The notes beneath the pieces were generated by a model. That model saw nothing but the letters and a program-made list of their open reading frames with translations. It did no database searches and was not told where the DNA came from. Below, piece after piece: positions 1-6,945 of a stretch of DNA of 11,198 nt; the stretch's first letter is position 1; each line of letters begins with the position of its first letter. Source of the stretch: an uncultured Clostridia bacterium (GTDB lineage: Bacteria; Bacillota; Clostridia; Peptostreptococcales; Anaerovoracaceae); contig CALLHZ010000022.1 in the NCBI GenBank assembly GCA_938009115.1, positions 1-11,198 of the forward strand, given 5' to 3'. The translations under genes and the position numbers were made by a program.

Positions 1-11
1 CCTTTAACACA

Positions 12-45
12 AAGACAAACCCAGTAATGCAACTGGGTTTGTCTT
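12..45. repeat. 13-bp perfect inverted repeat (hairpin)
   Basis: Bases 12-24 (AAGACAAACCCAG) are the exact reverse complement of 33-45, with an 8-base loop. Read on the plus strand it is followed by CAGTC, so there is no U-tract. Read on the minus strand it is followed by TGTGTT, a weak U-rich tail, so it may serve as the terminator of fbp, which ends 45 bases away. The structure is certain; the role is inferred. Confidence 0.6.
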
Positions 46-52
46 CAGTCTG

Positions 53-79
53 AACGGACCTCGCAAGAGGTCCGTTTTT
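53..79 (+). terminator. Rho-independent terminator of a gene left of the window
   Basis: The stem AACGGACCTC (53-62) pairs with GAGGTCCGTT (67-76) around a GCAA tetraloop, followed by a T run to 79. On the minus strand the tail is poor (CAGACTG), so it mainly stops plus-strand transcription coming from outside the window and converging on fbp. Confidence 0.8.
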
Positions 80-89
80 AATATGGTCA

Positions 90-2054
90 TCAGCCGCCAT
101 TGGGCTTGATCACACCTGTCCGATAAGCTTCCAGCAGCCGTTTCAGGCCGTCGATCTGCTCCTGAAGGGCTTTGCCCGTATCTGTATCCTTGTTGAGCAT
201 CCGGGACCGTATATTCTCCTTGGCCACCTGGGTCGAAAGGATATCAGTCTCCTCCGCAACGGCTTTCGCTTTCGAATCAAACGCTTCATGGGCAGTGAGA
301 ATAAACCCGTAGGAGTTGTATATCAAAGAATAACCGGCGATTCCCGTGGTTTTCTGATAAGCCTTTGCAAAACCGCCGTCGATCACAAAGGCTTTTCCGT
401 TGGCGTGTACCGGGTTATTGCCCCGCTTTACAGGCATATGGCCGTTGATGATGTGCCCGTTTTCCTTGTCCAGTCCGAACTCCTCCAGGATCTTTTCCAC
501 CGTCGTTTCGCTGTCCACCAATTTGTAGTACGGATTTTTTTCTTCGACCCAGGTCTCGGGGTCCTCCACAAAAAGGCGTTCGAATGTGGTGATCTTGCGC
601 TTGCCGAACAATGGTGACTTGTAGCCGCACCATAAGTACCAAAAAAAGTCGATCCCCCTTTGTTTGTTCTTATCCGCGTCATGACCGAAATAGCCGCGCC
701 GGACCAGTTGTTCAGCATAGTCGAACCACTCTTTGCCCTTCATGACCCCGTCACTGGTGCGTATCGAGGAAAATTCTCCGCTTTTCTCCAAGGGCATGCA
801 GCCGTGAAAGAGAAGGTTTCCGTTAAAACATTTGTATAAACTCCCCTTTGCAAAAAGGAATCGTACATGCTGCTGAAGCGTCTCGCTTTCCACGAAAGCA
901 TTGCGGAGCCGGTCCATGACTGCTTCCTCTTCGTCCGTCAGGCGGTAAGGATCCTTTGGATCGATCGTTGGAAAGAAATGATTGCTCATCGGGTACGTCT
1001 TTCCACCGATGGTCACTGTATAATCCTCGTAATTCACCTTATCCAGAAGACGCAGATCATCCATTTCGTAGTAAGGGTGCCTGGCGATAAGCTGACCCTC
1101 GACCTTGAATTGCATAATAGCGATGGCTTTGCTGATCTTGGACAGACTTTCCATGTCGGAAGCATAGAGGGCATCCTTTTGGGACGCGACGGCCTTAAAA
1201 TTGGGACAGGGATCGTCACGGTAAGTCTTTAAGGCGAACATGACCAAGGGACGCAGGCTGATGCCATACCCGACTTCCAGCGTATGCAGATTGTCGTAGC
1301 GCGTGCAGATCCTGATCACATTGGCAATGCAGGCCCGGTTTCCGGCAGCGGCGCCCATCCAAAGAATATCGTGATTCCCCCATTGGATATCCACACTGTG
1401 GTGCTTTGTCAGTGCATCCAGAACGATATCGCCACCGGGGCCTCTGTCGTAGATATCTCCGAGGATATGAAGATGATAGACCGAGATCCTGGAAATCAGG
1501 TCGCACATGTTTTCAATGAAGTCTTCAGCGGCATCCACCTCGATGATGGACCGGAGAATATTCTCCTTGTAAGCCATCCGGTCGGCATCTGACGTGCTGC
1601 TGCCGTAAAGGAGCTCTTCGATGATATATGCATACTCTTTCGGAACCTGTTTGCGAACATAAGATCGCGTATATTTGACCGTGATGACTTCCAGCAGGCG
1701 AATAAGCTGATGCAGTGTCCGGGTATAAAAAGCGGGCAAGTCATTTTCTGCCTGCTTGATCAGCTCCAGCTTTTCCTCCGGATAGTAAATGAGTGTCGCC
1801 AGACTTTTCCGGTCTGCAGGAGACAGCTCGCGGAAGGTTTCGTCGATCTTGAGTTTGATCACGCCCGACGCATTTCGCAGAATGTGAAGAAATGACTCAT
1901 ACTCTCCGTGAATATCGCTGAGGAAGTGCTCCGTGCCTTTCGGCAGATTCTGTATCGCCGTCAGGTTGATGATCTCTGCGGCAGCGGCCTCGATGGTTCC
2001 GTAGCTCTTCGCCAGAAGTTTCAGGTATTTCATGTCTGTTTCCGACATACTCAT
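90..2054 (-). CDS. fbp: Fructose-1,6-bisphosphatase, class III
   Basis: This enzyme hydrolyses fructose 1,6-bisphosphate to fructose 6-phosphate, the committed step of gluconeogenesis, in the cytosol. The 654-residue product has the calcineurin-like metallophosphatase motifs expected of the class III family found in Firmicutes: SDIHGEY (46-52), GDIYDRG (199-205) and GNHD (226-229), then FHGCMP and NGHMP further on. Its length fits the family (B. subtilis Fbp is about 670 residues). The frame stays open to 2285, but I place the start at 2054. The ATG there is preceded by GGAGGAGG about 5 bases away, and the extension would run through the promoter and lacks family sequence. It is transcribed alone, divergently from the AroA-family gene. 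No frameshift was seen. Confidence 0.95.
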   Translation of the reverse strand: MSMSETDMKYLKLLAKSYGTIEAAAAEIINLTAIQNLPKGTEHFLSDIHGEYESFLHILRNASGVIKLKIDETFRELSPADRKSLATLIYYPEEKLELIKQAENDLPAFYTRTLHQLIRLLEVITVKYTRSYVRKQVPKEYAYIIEELLYGSSTSDADRMAYKENILRSIIEVDAAEDFIENMCDLISRISVYHLHILGDIYDRGPGGDIVLDALTKHHSVDIQWGNHDILWMGAAAGNRACIANVIRICTRYDNLHTLEVGYGISLRPLVMFALKTYRDDPCPNFKAVASQKDALYASDMESLSKISKAIAIMQFKVEGQLIARHPYYEMDDLRLLDKVNYEDYTVTIGGKTYPMSNHFFPTIDPKDPYRLTDEEEAVMDRLRNAFVESETLQQHVRFLFAKGSLYKCFNGNLLFHGCMPLEKSGEFSSIRTSDGVMKGKEWFDYAEQLVRRGYFGHDADKNKQRGIDFFWYLWCGYKSPLFGKRKITTFERLFVEDPETWVEEKNPYYKLVDSETTVEKILEEFGLDKENGHIINGHMPVKRGNNPVHANGKAFVIDGGFAKAYQKTTGIAGYSLIYNSYGFILTAHEAFDSKAKAVAEETDILSTQVAKENIRSRMLNKDTDTGKALQEQIDGLKRLLEAYRTGVIKPNGG

Positions 2055-2088
2055 TGCGCCCTCCTCCATAAAACGATCCCGTGTTCTG

Positions 2089-2117
2089 AGTATAGCACAG
2101 AAGGGAATTCTTGACGA
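2089..2117 (-). promoter_or_regulatory. fbp promoter (sigma-A type, extended -10)
   Basis: On the minus strand, TATACT (2094-2089) is preceded by TGC, giving an extended -10. TCGTCA (2117-2112) lies 17 bases upstream, a 4/6 match to the -35 consensus. Transcription should begin near 2082, about 28 bases before the ATG. The -35 box overlaps that of the divergent promoter. Confidence 0.7.
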
Positions 2118-2139
2118 GAGAATGCCGAAAAGATATACT
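2111..2139 (+). promoter_or_regulatory. Promoter of the AroA-family gene (sigma-A type)
   Basis: TTGACG (2111-2116), a 17-base spacer, then TATACT (2134-2139): both boxes match consensus at 5/6. The start would fall near 2146, leaving a leader of about 18 bases holding the ribosome site GGAGG (2153-2157). Confidence 0.8.
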
Positions 2140-2163
2140 GTATGAGCATATCGGAGGTCGTAT

Positions 2164-3420
2164 ATGATCAGGATATTTCCTTCTGTTTTTTCCGGGACGC
2201 TCAGCGCCCCTCCCTCAGAAATACATGCCCAGCGGCTGCTGTTCGCAGCCGCTCTTTCCAATTCTCCAACAACGCTGCAAAACATGCCGGCCTGCGAGGA
2301 TATCCGTACGACGATCCGTTGTTTGGAAGTTTTAGGCGCCTCTTTTGAAATGAAAGGAAAAAACGAGCTGGTCGTTCAACCCTTCATCAAAACAAAGCCT
2401 GCGCTCAAAGTCGCGTTTGATTTTGAAACCTGCGCCGCTACGGCGTGTTATACGCTTGCAACCTCCGCCGCCTACGGGATCCAGGCAGACTGCACCGCAG
2501 GGGATTCTCTTAAAAAAAGATCGATATTTCCCCTGGCAAGCCGTATGGCCGTCCGGGGGGTCACGTTCTCGGGTTTCACCTTCCCGCTGACGATGCAGGG
2601 CAGACTGGAGGGCGGCGAGTACGAATTTGAGGGCCAACAAAGCAATTTGTATGTCAACAGCATTCTATTGGCGGCTCCGGTCCTGTCCGGCCCCAGTCTT
2701 ATTCGCATCACCGAGCCTGTTTTGATGAGCGGACAAATCGGGATCACCGTCAATGTCCTGGAGCAATTCGGTATCGCTGTGGAAACAGCCGAGGACGGAT
2801 ACCGCATTCCGGGGAGGCAGTCCTACACCTCGCCCGGAACCATCCGTGTTCACAACGACTGGAGCCTGGCCGCCCTGTGGCTCACCGCCGGCGCTCTTTC
2901 TCAGGACAAGGGCGGCTCTGTCGATTGCGCAGACCTTCCCGCTGATTCACCGCAAGGCTATCGAAACCTGACAGAAATGCATTCTCAGCTCATCACTGAT
3001 TTTAAGGACATCACGGTGGATGCCTCGGACTTTCCGGCTCTGGCTCCGCTCATCGCCATTGTAGCAGCCTGTCGTGCAGGCGCCCTGCACCTGACGGGCG
3101 TTCCCCAGCTCCACCATAAAGAGTCGGACCGCCTGAAGGCCGTTTCCGCCATCCTTCGGGAGATGGGCGCTGAAATTCGGGATACGGAAGATGGTCTGGA
3201 ATCTGCCGAAACACAATCCTTTGACTATCCGGAAGACTACCAGATCGACTGCCAGGGGGATCCGAATCTGACCCTGTCCTTTGCGCTGGCAGCGTCGGTA
3301 CTGCACAAGCCGTTTATTCTCGATGAAAAGCCCGTGGACAAAATCTGGCCGGGCTTTTGGGCACAATATCGCGCGCTGGGCGGAAAGTTTGAGATTCTGG
3401 AAAATGCCATTGACAGCTAA
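2164..3420 (+). CDS. aroA-like: EPSP synthase (AroA) family protein with a degenerate active site
   Basis: The 418-residue protein aligns end to end with 3-phosphoshikimate 1-carboxyvinyltransferase (shikimate pathway, PEP + shikimate 3-phosphate to EPSP). Matches include the clostridial-type start APPSxxxxxRLL (15-26), SLKKR (115-119), HKESDRL (318-324), GAEI...EDGL (335-345) and the C-terminal DKIWPGFW (392-399). Most catalytic positions differ, in E. coli numbering: Lys22 is Glu19, Ser23 is Ile20, the GNAGTAMR loop is ETCAATAC (88-95), Ser169 and Gln171 are Gln159 and Asn161, Tyr200 is Gln191, QGD is QGY (264-266), Asp313 is Ala292 and Arg386 is Asn369. The equivalents of Arg27, Arg124, Lys340, Glu341 and Lys411 remain. 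The frame is intact, with GGAGG 6 bases before the ATG and its own promoter. Ordinary annotation would call it aroA; I infer a pseudoenzyme or an enzyme of changed function. The family is sure, the activity is not. Confidence 0.85.
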   Translation: MIRIFPSVFSGTLSAPPSEIHAQRLLFAAALSNSPTTLQNMPACEDIRTTIRCLEVLGASFEMKGKNELVVQPFIKTKPALKVAFDFETCAATACYTLATSAAYGIQADCTAGDSLKKRSIFPLASRMAVRGVTFSGFTFPLTMQGRLEGGEYEFEGQQSNLYVNSILLAAPVLSGPSLIRITEPVLMSGQIGITVNVLEQFGIAVETAEDGYRIPGRQSYTSPGTIRVHNDWSLAALWLTAGALSQDKGGSVDCADLPADSPQGYRNLTEMHSQLITDFKDITVDASDFPALAPLIAIVAACRAGALHLTGVPQLHHKESDRLKAVSAILREMGAEIRDTEDGLESAETQSFDYPEDYQIDCQGDPNLTLSFALAASVLHKPFILDEKPVDKIWPGFWAQYRALGGKFEILENAIDS

Positions 3421-3439
3421 GGACTGTCAGATGTATCAT
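3410..3439 (+). promoter_or_regulatory. pyrR-uraA promoter
   Basis: TTGACA (3410-3415, perfect) is separated by 18 bases from TATCAT (3434-3439, 5/6). The -35 box lies inside the last codons of the preceding gene. Transcription would start near 3446, just upstream of the leader switch. A perfect inverted repeat TGACAG / CTGTCA (3411-3416 / 3424-3429) sits between the boxes and could be an operator. Confidence 0.75.
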
Positions 3440-3451
3440 AAATCGATAAAA

Positions 3452-3488
3452 TAATCTTTAAGTTGGTACTGAGATACCGACAAGATTG
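3452..3488 (+). promoter_or_regulatory. Probable PyrR-binding loop (anti-antiterminator) in the pyrR leader
   Basis: Lower stem AATCTT (3453-3458) pairs with AAGATT (3482-3487). A 3-base bulge TAA lies on the 5' side. Upper stem GTTGGTA (3462-3468) pairs with TACCGAC (3475-3481), closing a hexaloop CTGAGA (3469-3474). Lower stem, 5'-side bulge, upper stem and CNGNGA hexaloop are the known architecture of PyrR-binding RNA. The usual ARUC/GGYU flanks are not conserved here, so identification rests on shape, loop and gene context. It sequesters the 5' arm of the antiterminator. Confidence 0.75.
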
Positions 3489-3540
3489 AATCATGAACGC
3501 TGCGGGCTCGCTGCCGCAGAGGGTTTCGCAAGTCTTGTCG
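3478..3540 (+). promoter_or_regulatory. Antiterminator hairpin of the pyrR leader
   Basis: CGACAAGATT (3478-3487) pairs over 10 positions (one G-U) with bases 3531-3540. A 6-bp inner hairpin CTGCGG/CCGCAG (3500-3505 / 3514-3519) lies inside. It uses the 3' strand of the PyrR-loop hairpin and the 5' strand of the terminator, so it excludes both. Confidence 0.8.
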
Positions 3541-3559
3541 CATCCGGCAAGGCTTTTTT
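3530..3559 (+). terminator. Attenuator terminator upstream of pyrR
   Basis: AAGTCTTGTCG (3530-3540) pairs with CGGCAAGGCTT (3545-3555) around the loop CATC, allowing two G-U pairs. Six T residues (3554-3559) follow. It ends just before the pyrR ribosome site (AAAGGA, 3565-3570), so it controls the whole pyrR-uraA operon. Confidence 0.9.
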
Positions 3560-3576
3560 GCTGCAAAGGAACGGAT

Positions 3577-4116
3577 ATGATACTCAAAGCACAGTTGATG
3601 ACCAGAGAAGAAATGGAGCGCGCGTTGATCCGTATGGCACATCAGATCTGCGAGCGGAATGCAGGCTGTGAGAACGTGGTCTTCCTGGGGATCAAGCGGA
3701 GAGGGATCCCGCTGGCCAGGCAACTGGCTGAGAACATCAAGACCATCGAGAACACGATGGTCCCCGTAGGGATCCTGGATATCACGCTCTATCGCGACGA
3801 CCTTTCCGAGCTGGACGAAAAACCTGTGATTTCCGAAACGGAAATCGATTTTTCACTGGAAGGAAAAGTGGTGATCCTTGTCGACGACGTCATCTACACC
3901 GGCAGGACGGCGAGAGCTGCCCTGGACGCCGTTTCCGCCCTGGGGCGGGCCTCCAGGATCCAGCTTGCGGTCCTGGTGGACCGGGGTCATCGGGAGCTGC
4001 CGATCCGCCCGGATTACGTAGGGAAAAACGTTCCGACCTCCAAAAGCGAAATCGTCTCTGTCCTGGTAGACGAATACGATGGGCAAACATGTGTCAATCT
4101 GCATATCGCCGATTAA
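3577..4116 (+). CDS. pyrR: Bifunctional pyr operon attenuator / uracil phosphoribosyltransferase PyrR
   Basis: PyrR binds pyr mRNA leaders when UMP is abundant and promotes termination; many members also make UMP from uracil and PRPP. The 179-residue product (B. subtilis PyrR has 181) carries the PRPP-binding loop VILVDDVIYTGRT (99-111) and the type I phosphoribosyltransferase fold, including KRRG (40-43). I start it at the ATG at 3577: AAAGGA lies 6 bases upstream, and the product then begins at the usual PyrR N-terminus (ILKAQLMTREEM). The longer frame from 3493 is rejected because it runs through the leader hairpins and terminator. The attenuator directly upstream implies autoregulation. 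It is co-transcribed with uraA, since no terminator lies in the 56-base gap. Confidence 0.95.
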   Translation: MILKAQLMTREEMERALIRMAHQICERNAGCENVVFLGIKRRGIPLARQLAENIKTIENTMVPVGILDITLYRDDLSELDEKPVISETEIDFSLEGKVVILVDDVIYTGRTARAALDAVSALGRASRIQLAVLVDRGHRELPIRPDYVGKNVPTSKSEIVSVLVDEYDGQTCVNLHIAD

Positions 4117-4124
4117 CGATATGC
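4101..4124. repeat. 8-bp inverted repeat across the pyrR stop codon
   Basis: GCATATCG (4101-4108) and CGATATGC (4117-4124) are perfect inverted copies separated by 8 bases ending in the TAA stop. No T run follows, so this is not a terminator. It may be a weak mRNA-processing or stability hairpin between pyrR and uraA. Confidence 0.4.
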
Positions 4125-4172
4125 GAAGACCTTTATCAGCAGCCGTTTCAACACACATCAAAGGAGCAGAAA

Positions 4173-5504
4173 ATGGACAACCAAAAAGAAACCACCATTT
4201 ATGACGCCAGGGAACTGGGCATGGCAAAGACTTTCGTCTTTGGCTTGCAGCATATGTTCGCTATGTTCGGGGCCACCGTGCTTGTGCCCGCGATCACAGG
4301 ATTGAGCGTCTCAGCCACATTGCTTTTTGCCGGAGCGGGAACATTGTTGTTCCACGCCATCACCAAAATGAAAGTCCCTGCTTTTCTTGGATCATCCTTT
4401 GCATTCCTGGCAGCCTATCTTACGATCGCGCCCAACGGAGAAAAGGACCTTCTTCCGTACGCCTGCTTCGGCGTAGCGCTGGCCGGCCTTGCCTATCTGG
4501 TCCTTGCTGCCTTTTTTAAGGCTTACGGAGCAAAGAAAGTCATGCGCTTCTTTCCTCCCGTTGTGACCGGGCCGATCATTATCAGCATCGGTCTCTGTCT
4601 CGCCGGCTGGGCACTCAGCTGCTGCCAAGCCAACTGGGGCATTGCACTGGTCGCGGTAATCACCATTATCATCTGCAATATTTTCGGCAAGGGAATGATC
4701 AAGATCGTTCCCATCCTCATCGGTATCATTGTATCCTACACCGTAGCCGCCGTTGCGGGGATCGTAGACTTTACCGGCGTAAGCGCGGCCCCCTGGATCG
4801 GCTTGCCCTTTAAAATGAGCGATACCGTCTTTTCTCTGGTCGGAAATGCAGATACCTCCCTGTTGCTGACAGCAGCCGTGACGGCCATTCCGATCACACT
4901 GGCGACGATGATGGAGCATATCGGCGACGTAGCCGCCATCGGCTCCACGGTAGGACGGAACTTTATCGCAGATCCGGGCCTCCACAGAACGCTGATGGGA
5001 GATGGTCTTGCCACAAGCGTGGCAGCGCTCTTTGGCGCTCCGGCTAACACGACATACAGCGAAAACACCGGTGTCCTGGCTCTGACGAAGGTCTATGACC
5101 CGCTTGTGGTCAGGGTCGCAGCCTGTCTGGCCATTCTCATGTCCTTCTGCCCCAAGTTCGCCGCGCTGATCAGCGCGATGCCCACGGCCACCATGGGCGG
5201 CGTTTCGCTGATCCTTTACGGCATGATCTCCGCCATCGGCGTCCGCAACGTCGTGGAGAGTAAAGTCGATTTCACCAAAAGCCGCAACGTGATCATCGCC
5301 GGACTGATCCTTGTTCTGGCGGTAGGAATCAAATACGGTCTCCCGGGAGAATCGATCGTCCTCTCGCTGGGATCCTTTACTGTGGCTATGTCAGGCCTGG
5401 CCACTGCAGCACTGGTAGGGATTATCACCAACGCGCTGCTGCCGGGCAATGAGTATGAATTTGATGATGGGCTCAACGATTCCGCCACGCTTGGAAGGTA
5501 TTGA
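4173..5504 (+). CDS. uraA: Uracil permease, NCS2 (nucleobase:cation symporter-2) family
   Basis: This is an inner-membrane uracil importer, usually a proton symporter, named uraA or pyrP. The 443-residue product is hydrophobic throughout, with many membrane spans. It shows the family signatures GLQHMFAMFGATVLVP (24-39), MMEHIGD (246-252) and NTTYSENTGV (292-301). Glu248 and Glu297 correspond to the two substrate- and proton-coupling glutamates of E. coli UraA. The start at 4173 has AAGGAG 6 bases upstream; the longer frame from 4089 overlaps pyrR and is rejected. As second gene behind the PyrR attenuator it should be repressed when pyrimidines are plentiful, linking salvage uptake to UMP level. 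Uracil specificity over other nucleobases is inferred from the PyrR linkage and sequence. Confidence 0.95.
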   Translation: MDNQKETTIYDARELGMAKTFVFGLQHMFAMFGATVLVPAITGLSVSATLLFAGAGTLLFHAITKMKVPAFLGSSFAFLAAYLTIAPNGEKDLLPYACFGVALAGLAYLVLAAFFKAYGAKKVMRFFPPVVTGPIIISIGLCLAGWALSCCQANWGIALVAVITIIICNIFGKGMIKIVPILIGIIVSYTVAAVAGIVDFTGVSAAPWIGLPFKMSDTVFSLVGNADTSLLLTAAVTAIPITLATMMEHIGDVAAIGSTVGRNFIADPGLHRTLMGDGLATSVAALFGAPANTTYSENTGVLALTKVYDPLVVRVAACLAILMSFCPKFAALISAMPTATMGGVSLILYGMISAIGVRNVVESKVDFTKSRNVIIAGLILVLAVGIKYGLPGESIVLSLGSFTVAMSGLATAALVGIITNALLPGNEYEFDDGLNDSATLGRY

Positions 5505-5529
5505 TCAATAAATTATCCAAAAACAATGA

Positions 5530-5566
5530 CACCCCGCTGCGGAAGAACTGCAGCGGGGTGTTTTTT
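5530..5566 (+). terminator. Rho-independent terminator of pyrR-uraA
   Basis: An 11-bp perfect GC-rich stem CACCCCGCTGC (5530-5540) / GCAGCGGGGTG (5550-5560) with a 9-base loop, followed by six T residues. An A run at 5519-5523, separated by 6 bases, could make it partly active for murA on the other strand. Confidence 0.95.
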
Positions 5567-5580
5567 ACTATGACAGTAAA

Positions 5581-6843
5581 TCAGTCGTCGACCCGGGTCA
5601 TCTTTGCGCCAAGGGCTACGAGCTTCTGCATGAACGAATCGTAGCCTCTTTCTATATGATAGATCTCTGAGATCTCCGTCGTTCCTTTGGCCACCAGCCC
5701 TGCAAGAACAAGCGCGGCGCCTGCCCTCAGGTCCGTGGAGATCACCTGCGCTCCGTAAAGCGGATTCTTTCCCGGGACGATGGCTGTCCGGCCTTCTACC
5801 TTGATATTAGCCCCCATTCTGGATAATTCCGCCGCATGCATGAAACGATTCTCAAATACCGTCTCGATCACGGCGCTGGCGCCGTCCACCGTAGCAAGCA
5901 ACGCCATGAAAAGCGCCTGCATATCTGTTGGAAATCCGGGGTACGGCATGGTTTTGATATCGGTTGCCATGAGCTGCTTGATGTCGCCTCGCACCCGAAG
6001 TCCTTCCACTTCGTCATTGACTGTCGCACCACACTCCATGAGCTTGGCGATGACCGGCTTGACGTGATCAGGAACGCAATTCCGGATGAGGATATCACCG
6101 CGTGTAATAGCCGCAGCCACCATGAACGTTCCTGTTTCGATCCGGTCCGGGATCACCGTGTGTCTGGTTCCATGAAGTTTCTCAACCCCTTCGATTCGGA
6201 TGGTGTCAGTTCCGGCGCCTTTGATGCGCGCTCCCATTTTATTCAGAAAGTTGGCTAAATCGACGATCTCAGGCTCTTCGGCGGCGTTTTCGATGATCGT
6301 TGAGCCCTTGGCAAGCGTAGCCGCCATCATGGTATTCTCGGTTGCGCCGACGCTGGGAAAGTCCAAATAAACCAGCGCGCCTTTCAACTGTTCTGCGGTG
6401 GCCTCCACAACGCCCATTTCCGTATCGATTCTGGCCCCCAACGAACGCATTCCTTTATTATGAAGATCGATCGGCCGATCGCCGATGGAGCAGCCGCCGG
6501 GCAAAGCGATCCTTGCCTTGCCTGTCCGGGCCAGAAGAGGGCCCATGACAAAGATGGAGGCCCTCATTCGCTTGACAAGCTCATAAGGGACCTCTTCCGC
6601 GGTCACACGATCGATCTCAACGGTAATGGTATGCGTATCCCAGTCTTCGGTGACCGACGCGCCCATGCTGCGAAGGATCCTGCACATCACATCCACATCC
6701 CGCAGATTAGGCACGTCGTTGATCTCACATTTGCCTTCGGCCATGAGCGTCGCCGCCAGGATGGGGAGGACAGCGTTCTTGGATCCACTTACTTCGACTT
6801 CACCACGCAACGGGCCTGATTGTTCCACGATAAACTTTGCCAA
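5581..6843 (-). CDS. murA: UDP-N-acetylglucosamine 1-carboxyvinyltransferase MurA
   Basis: MurA transfers enolpyruvate from PEP to UDP-GlcNAc, the first committed cytosolic step of peptidoglycan synthesis. The 420-residue product has Lys22 (SGSKNAVLP), the catalytic Cys118 in GGCSIGDRPID (a Cys rather than Asp type, so fosfomycin sensitivity is expected), YPGFPTDMQ with the general-base Asp, and ERGYDSF near the end. I choose the TTG at 6843 as start. GGAGG (6853-6849) sits 5 bases before it, and the protein then begins MAKFIVE as in family members. The ATG pair at 6858/6855 has no ribosome site, and the second overlaps the SD. It converges on uraA with a shared terminator region. Its promoter is a perfect sigma-A consensus. 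Confidence 0.96.
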   Translation of the reverse strand: MAKFIVEQSGPLRGEVEVSGSKNAVLPILAATLMAEGKCEINDVPNLRDVDVMCRILRSMGASVTEDWDTHTITVEIDRVTAEEVPYELVKRMRASIFVMGPLLARTGKARIALPGGCSIGDRPIDLHNKGMRSLGARIDTEMGVVEATAEQLKGALVYLDFPSVGATENTMMAATLAKGSTIIENAAEEPEIVDLANFLNKMGARIKGAGTDTIRIEGVEKLHGTRHTVIPDRIETGTFMVAAAITRGDILIRNCVPDHVKPVIAKLMECGATVNDEVEGLRVRGDIKQLMATDIKTMPYPGFPTDMQALFMALLATVDGASAVIETVFENRFMHAAELSRMGANIKVEGRTAIVPGKNPLYGAQVISTDLRAGAALVLAGLVAKGTTEISEIYHIERGYDSFMQKLVALGAKMTRVDD

Positions 6844-6858
6844 ATGATCCTCCATCAT

Positions 6859-6874
6859 AACGGCTTTTGCCGTT
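6859..6874 (-). repeat. Short stem-loop in the murA leader
   Basis: AACGGC (6859-6864) and GCCGTT (6869-6874) pair around a four-base loop, ending 5 bases upstream of the murA ribosome site. There is no T run beyond it. It may influence translation or mRNA stability; the role is unknown. Confidence 0.5.
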
Positions 6875-6887
6875 TTCTGCTCCGATA

Positions 6888-6916
6888 ATTATACTGAATT
6901 CCCCGGTATTTGTCAA
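6888..6916 (-). promoter_or_regulatory. murA promoter, perfect sigma-A consensus
   Basis: On the minus strand, TTGACA (6916-6911), exactly 17 bases, then TATAAT (6893-6888): every consensus position matches. The start would be near 6881, giving a leader of about 38 bases before the TTG codon. Confidence 0.93.
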
Positions 6917-6945
6917 AATATCATCGCCCGAACCAGGGAAAGCGG

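Noticed and set aside
867..1232. 121-residue plus-strand frame inside fbp
   Set aside because: Antisense shadow of a conserved gene, with no ribosome site or recognisable domain.
2055..2285. N-terminal extension of fbp to an ATG at 2285
   Set aside because: It runs through both divergent promoters and the start of the AroA-like gene; the ATG at 2054 has an excellent ribosome site and gives the family length.
2164..3420. AroA-like gene as a decayed pseudogene
   Set aside because: No stop or frameshift over 418 codons, and promoter and ribosome site are near consensus; residue loss is confined to the active site rather than spread as random decay. It stays a possibility only if relatives show relaxed selection.
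3452..3559. T-box or other amino-acid riboswitch before pyrR
   Set aside because: No T-box sequence or specifier loop is visible; pairing pattern, CNGNGA loop and the downstream gene all fit PyrR attenuation.
3493..3576. Longer PyrR start at 3493
   Set aside because: The extra 28 codons coincide with the antiterminator and terminator hairpins, and no ribosome site precedes that ATG.
4392..4985. 197-residue open frame on the minus strand inside uraA
   Set aside because: Fully antisense to a clear permease gene; the product is low-complexity Asp/Gly-rich sequence with no family look and no ribosome site.
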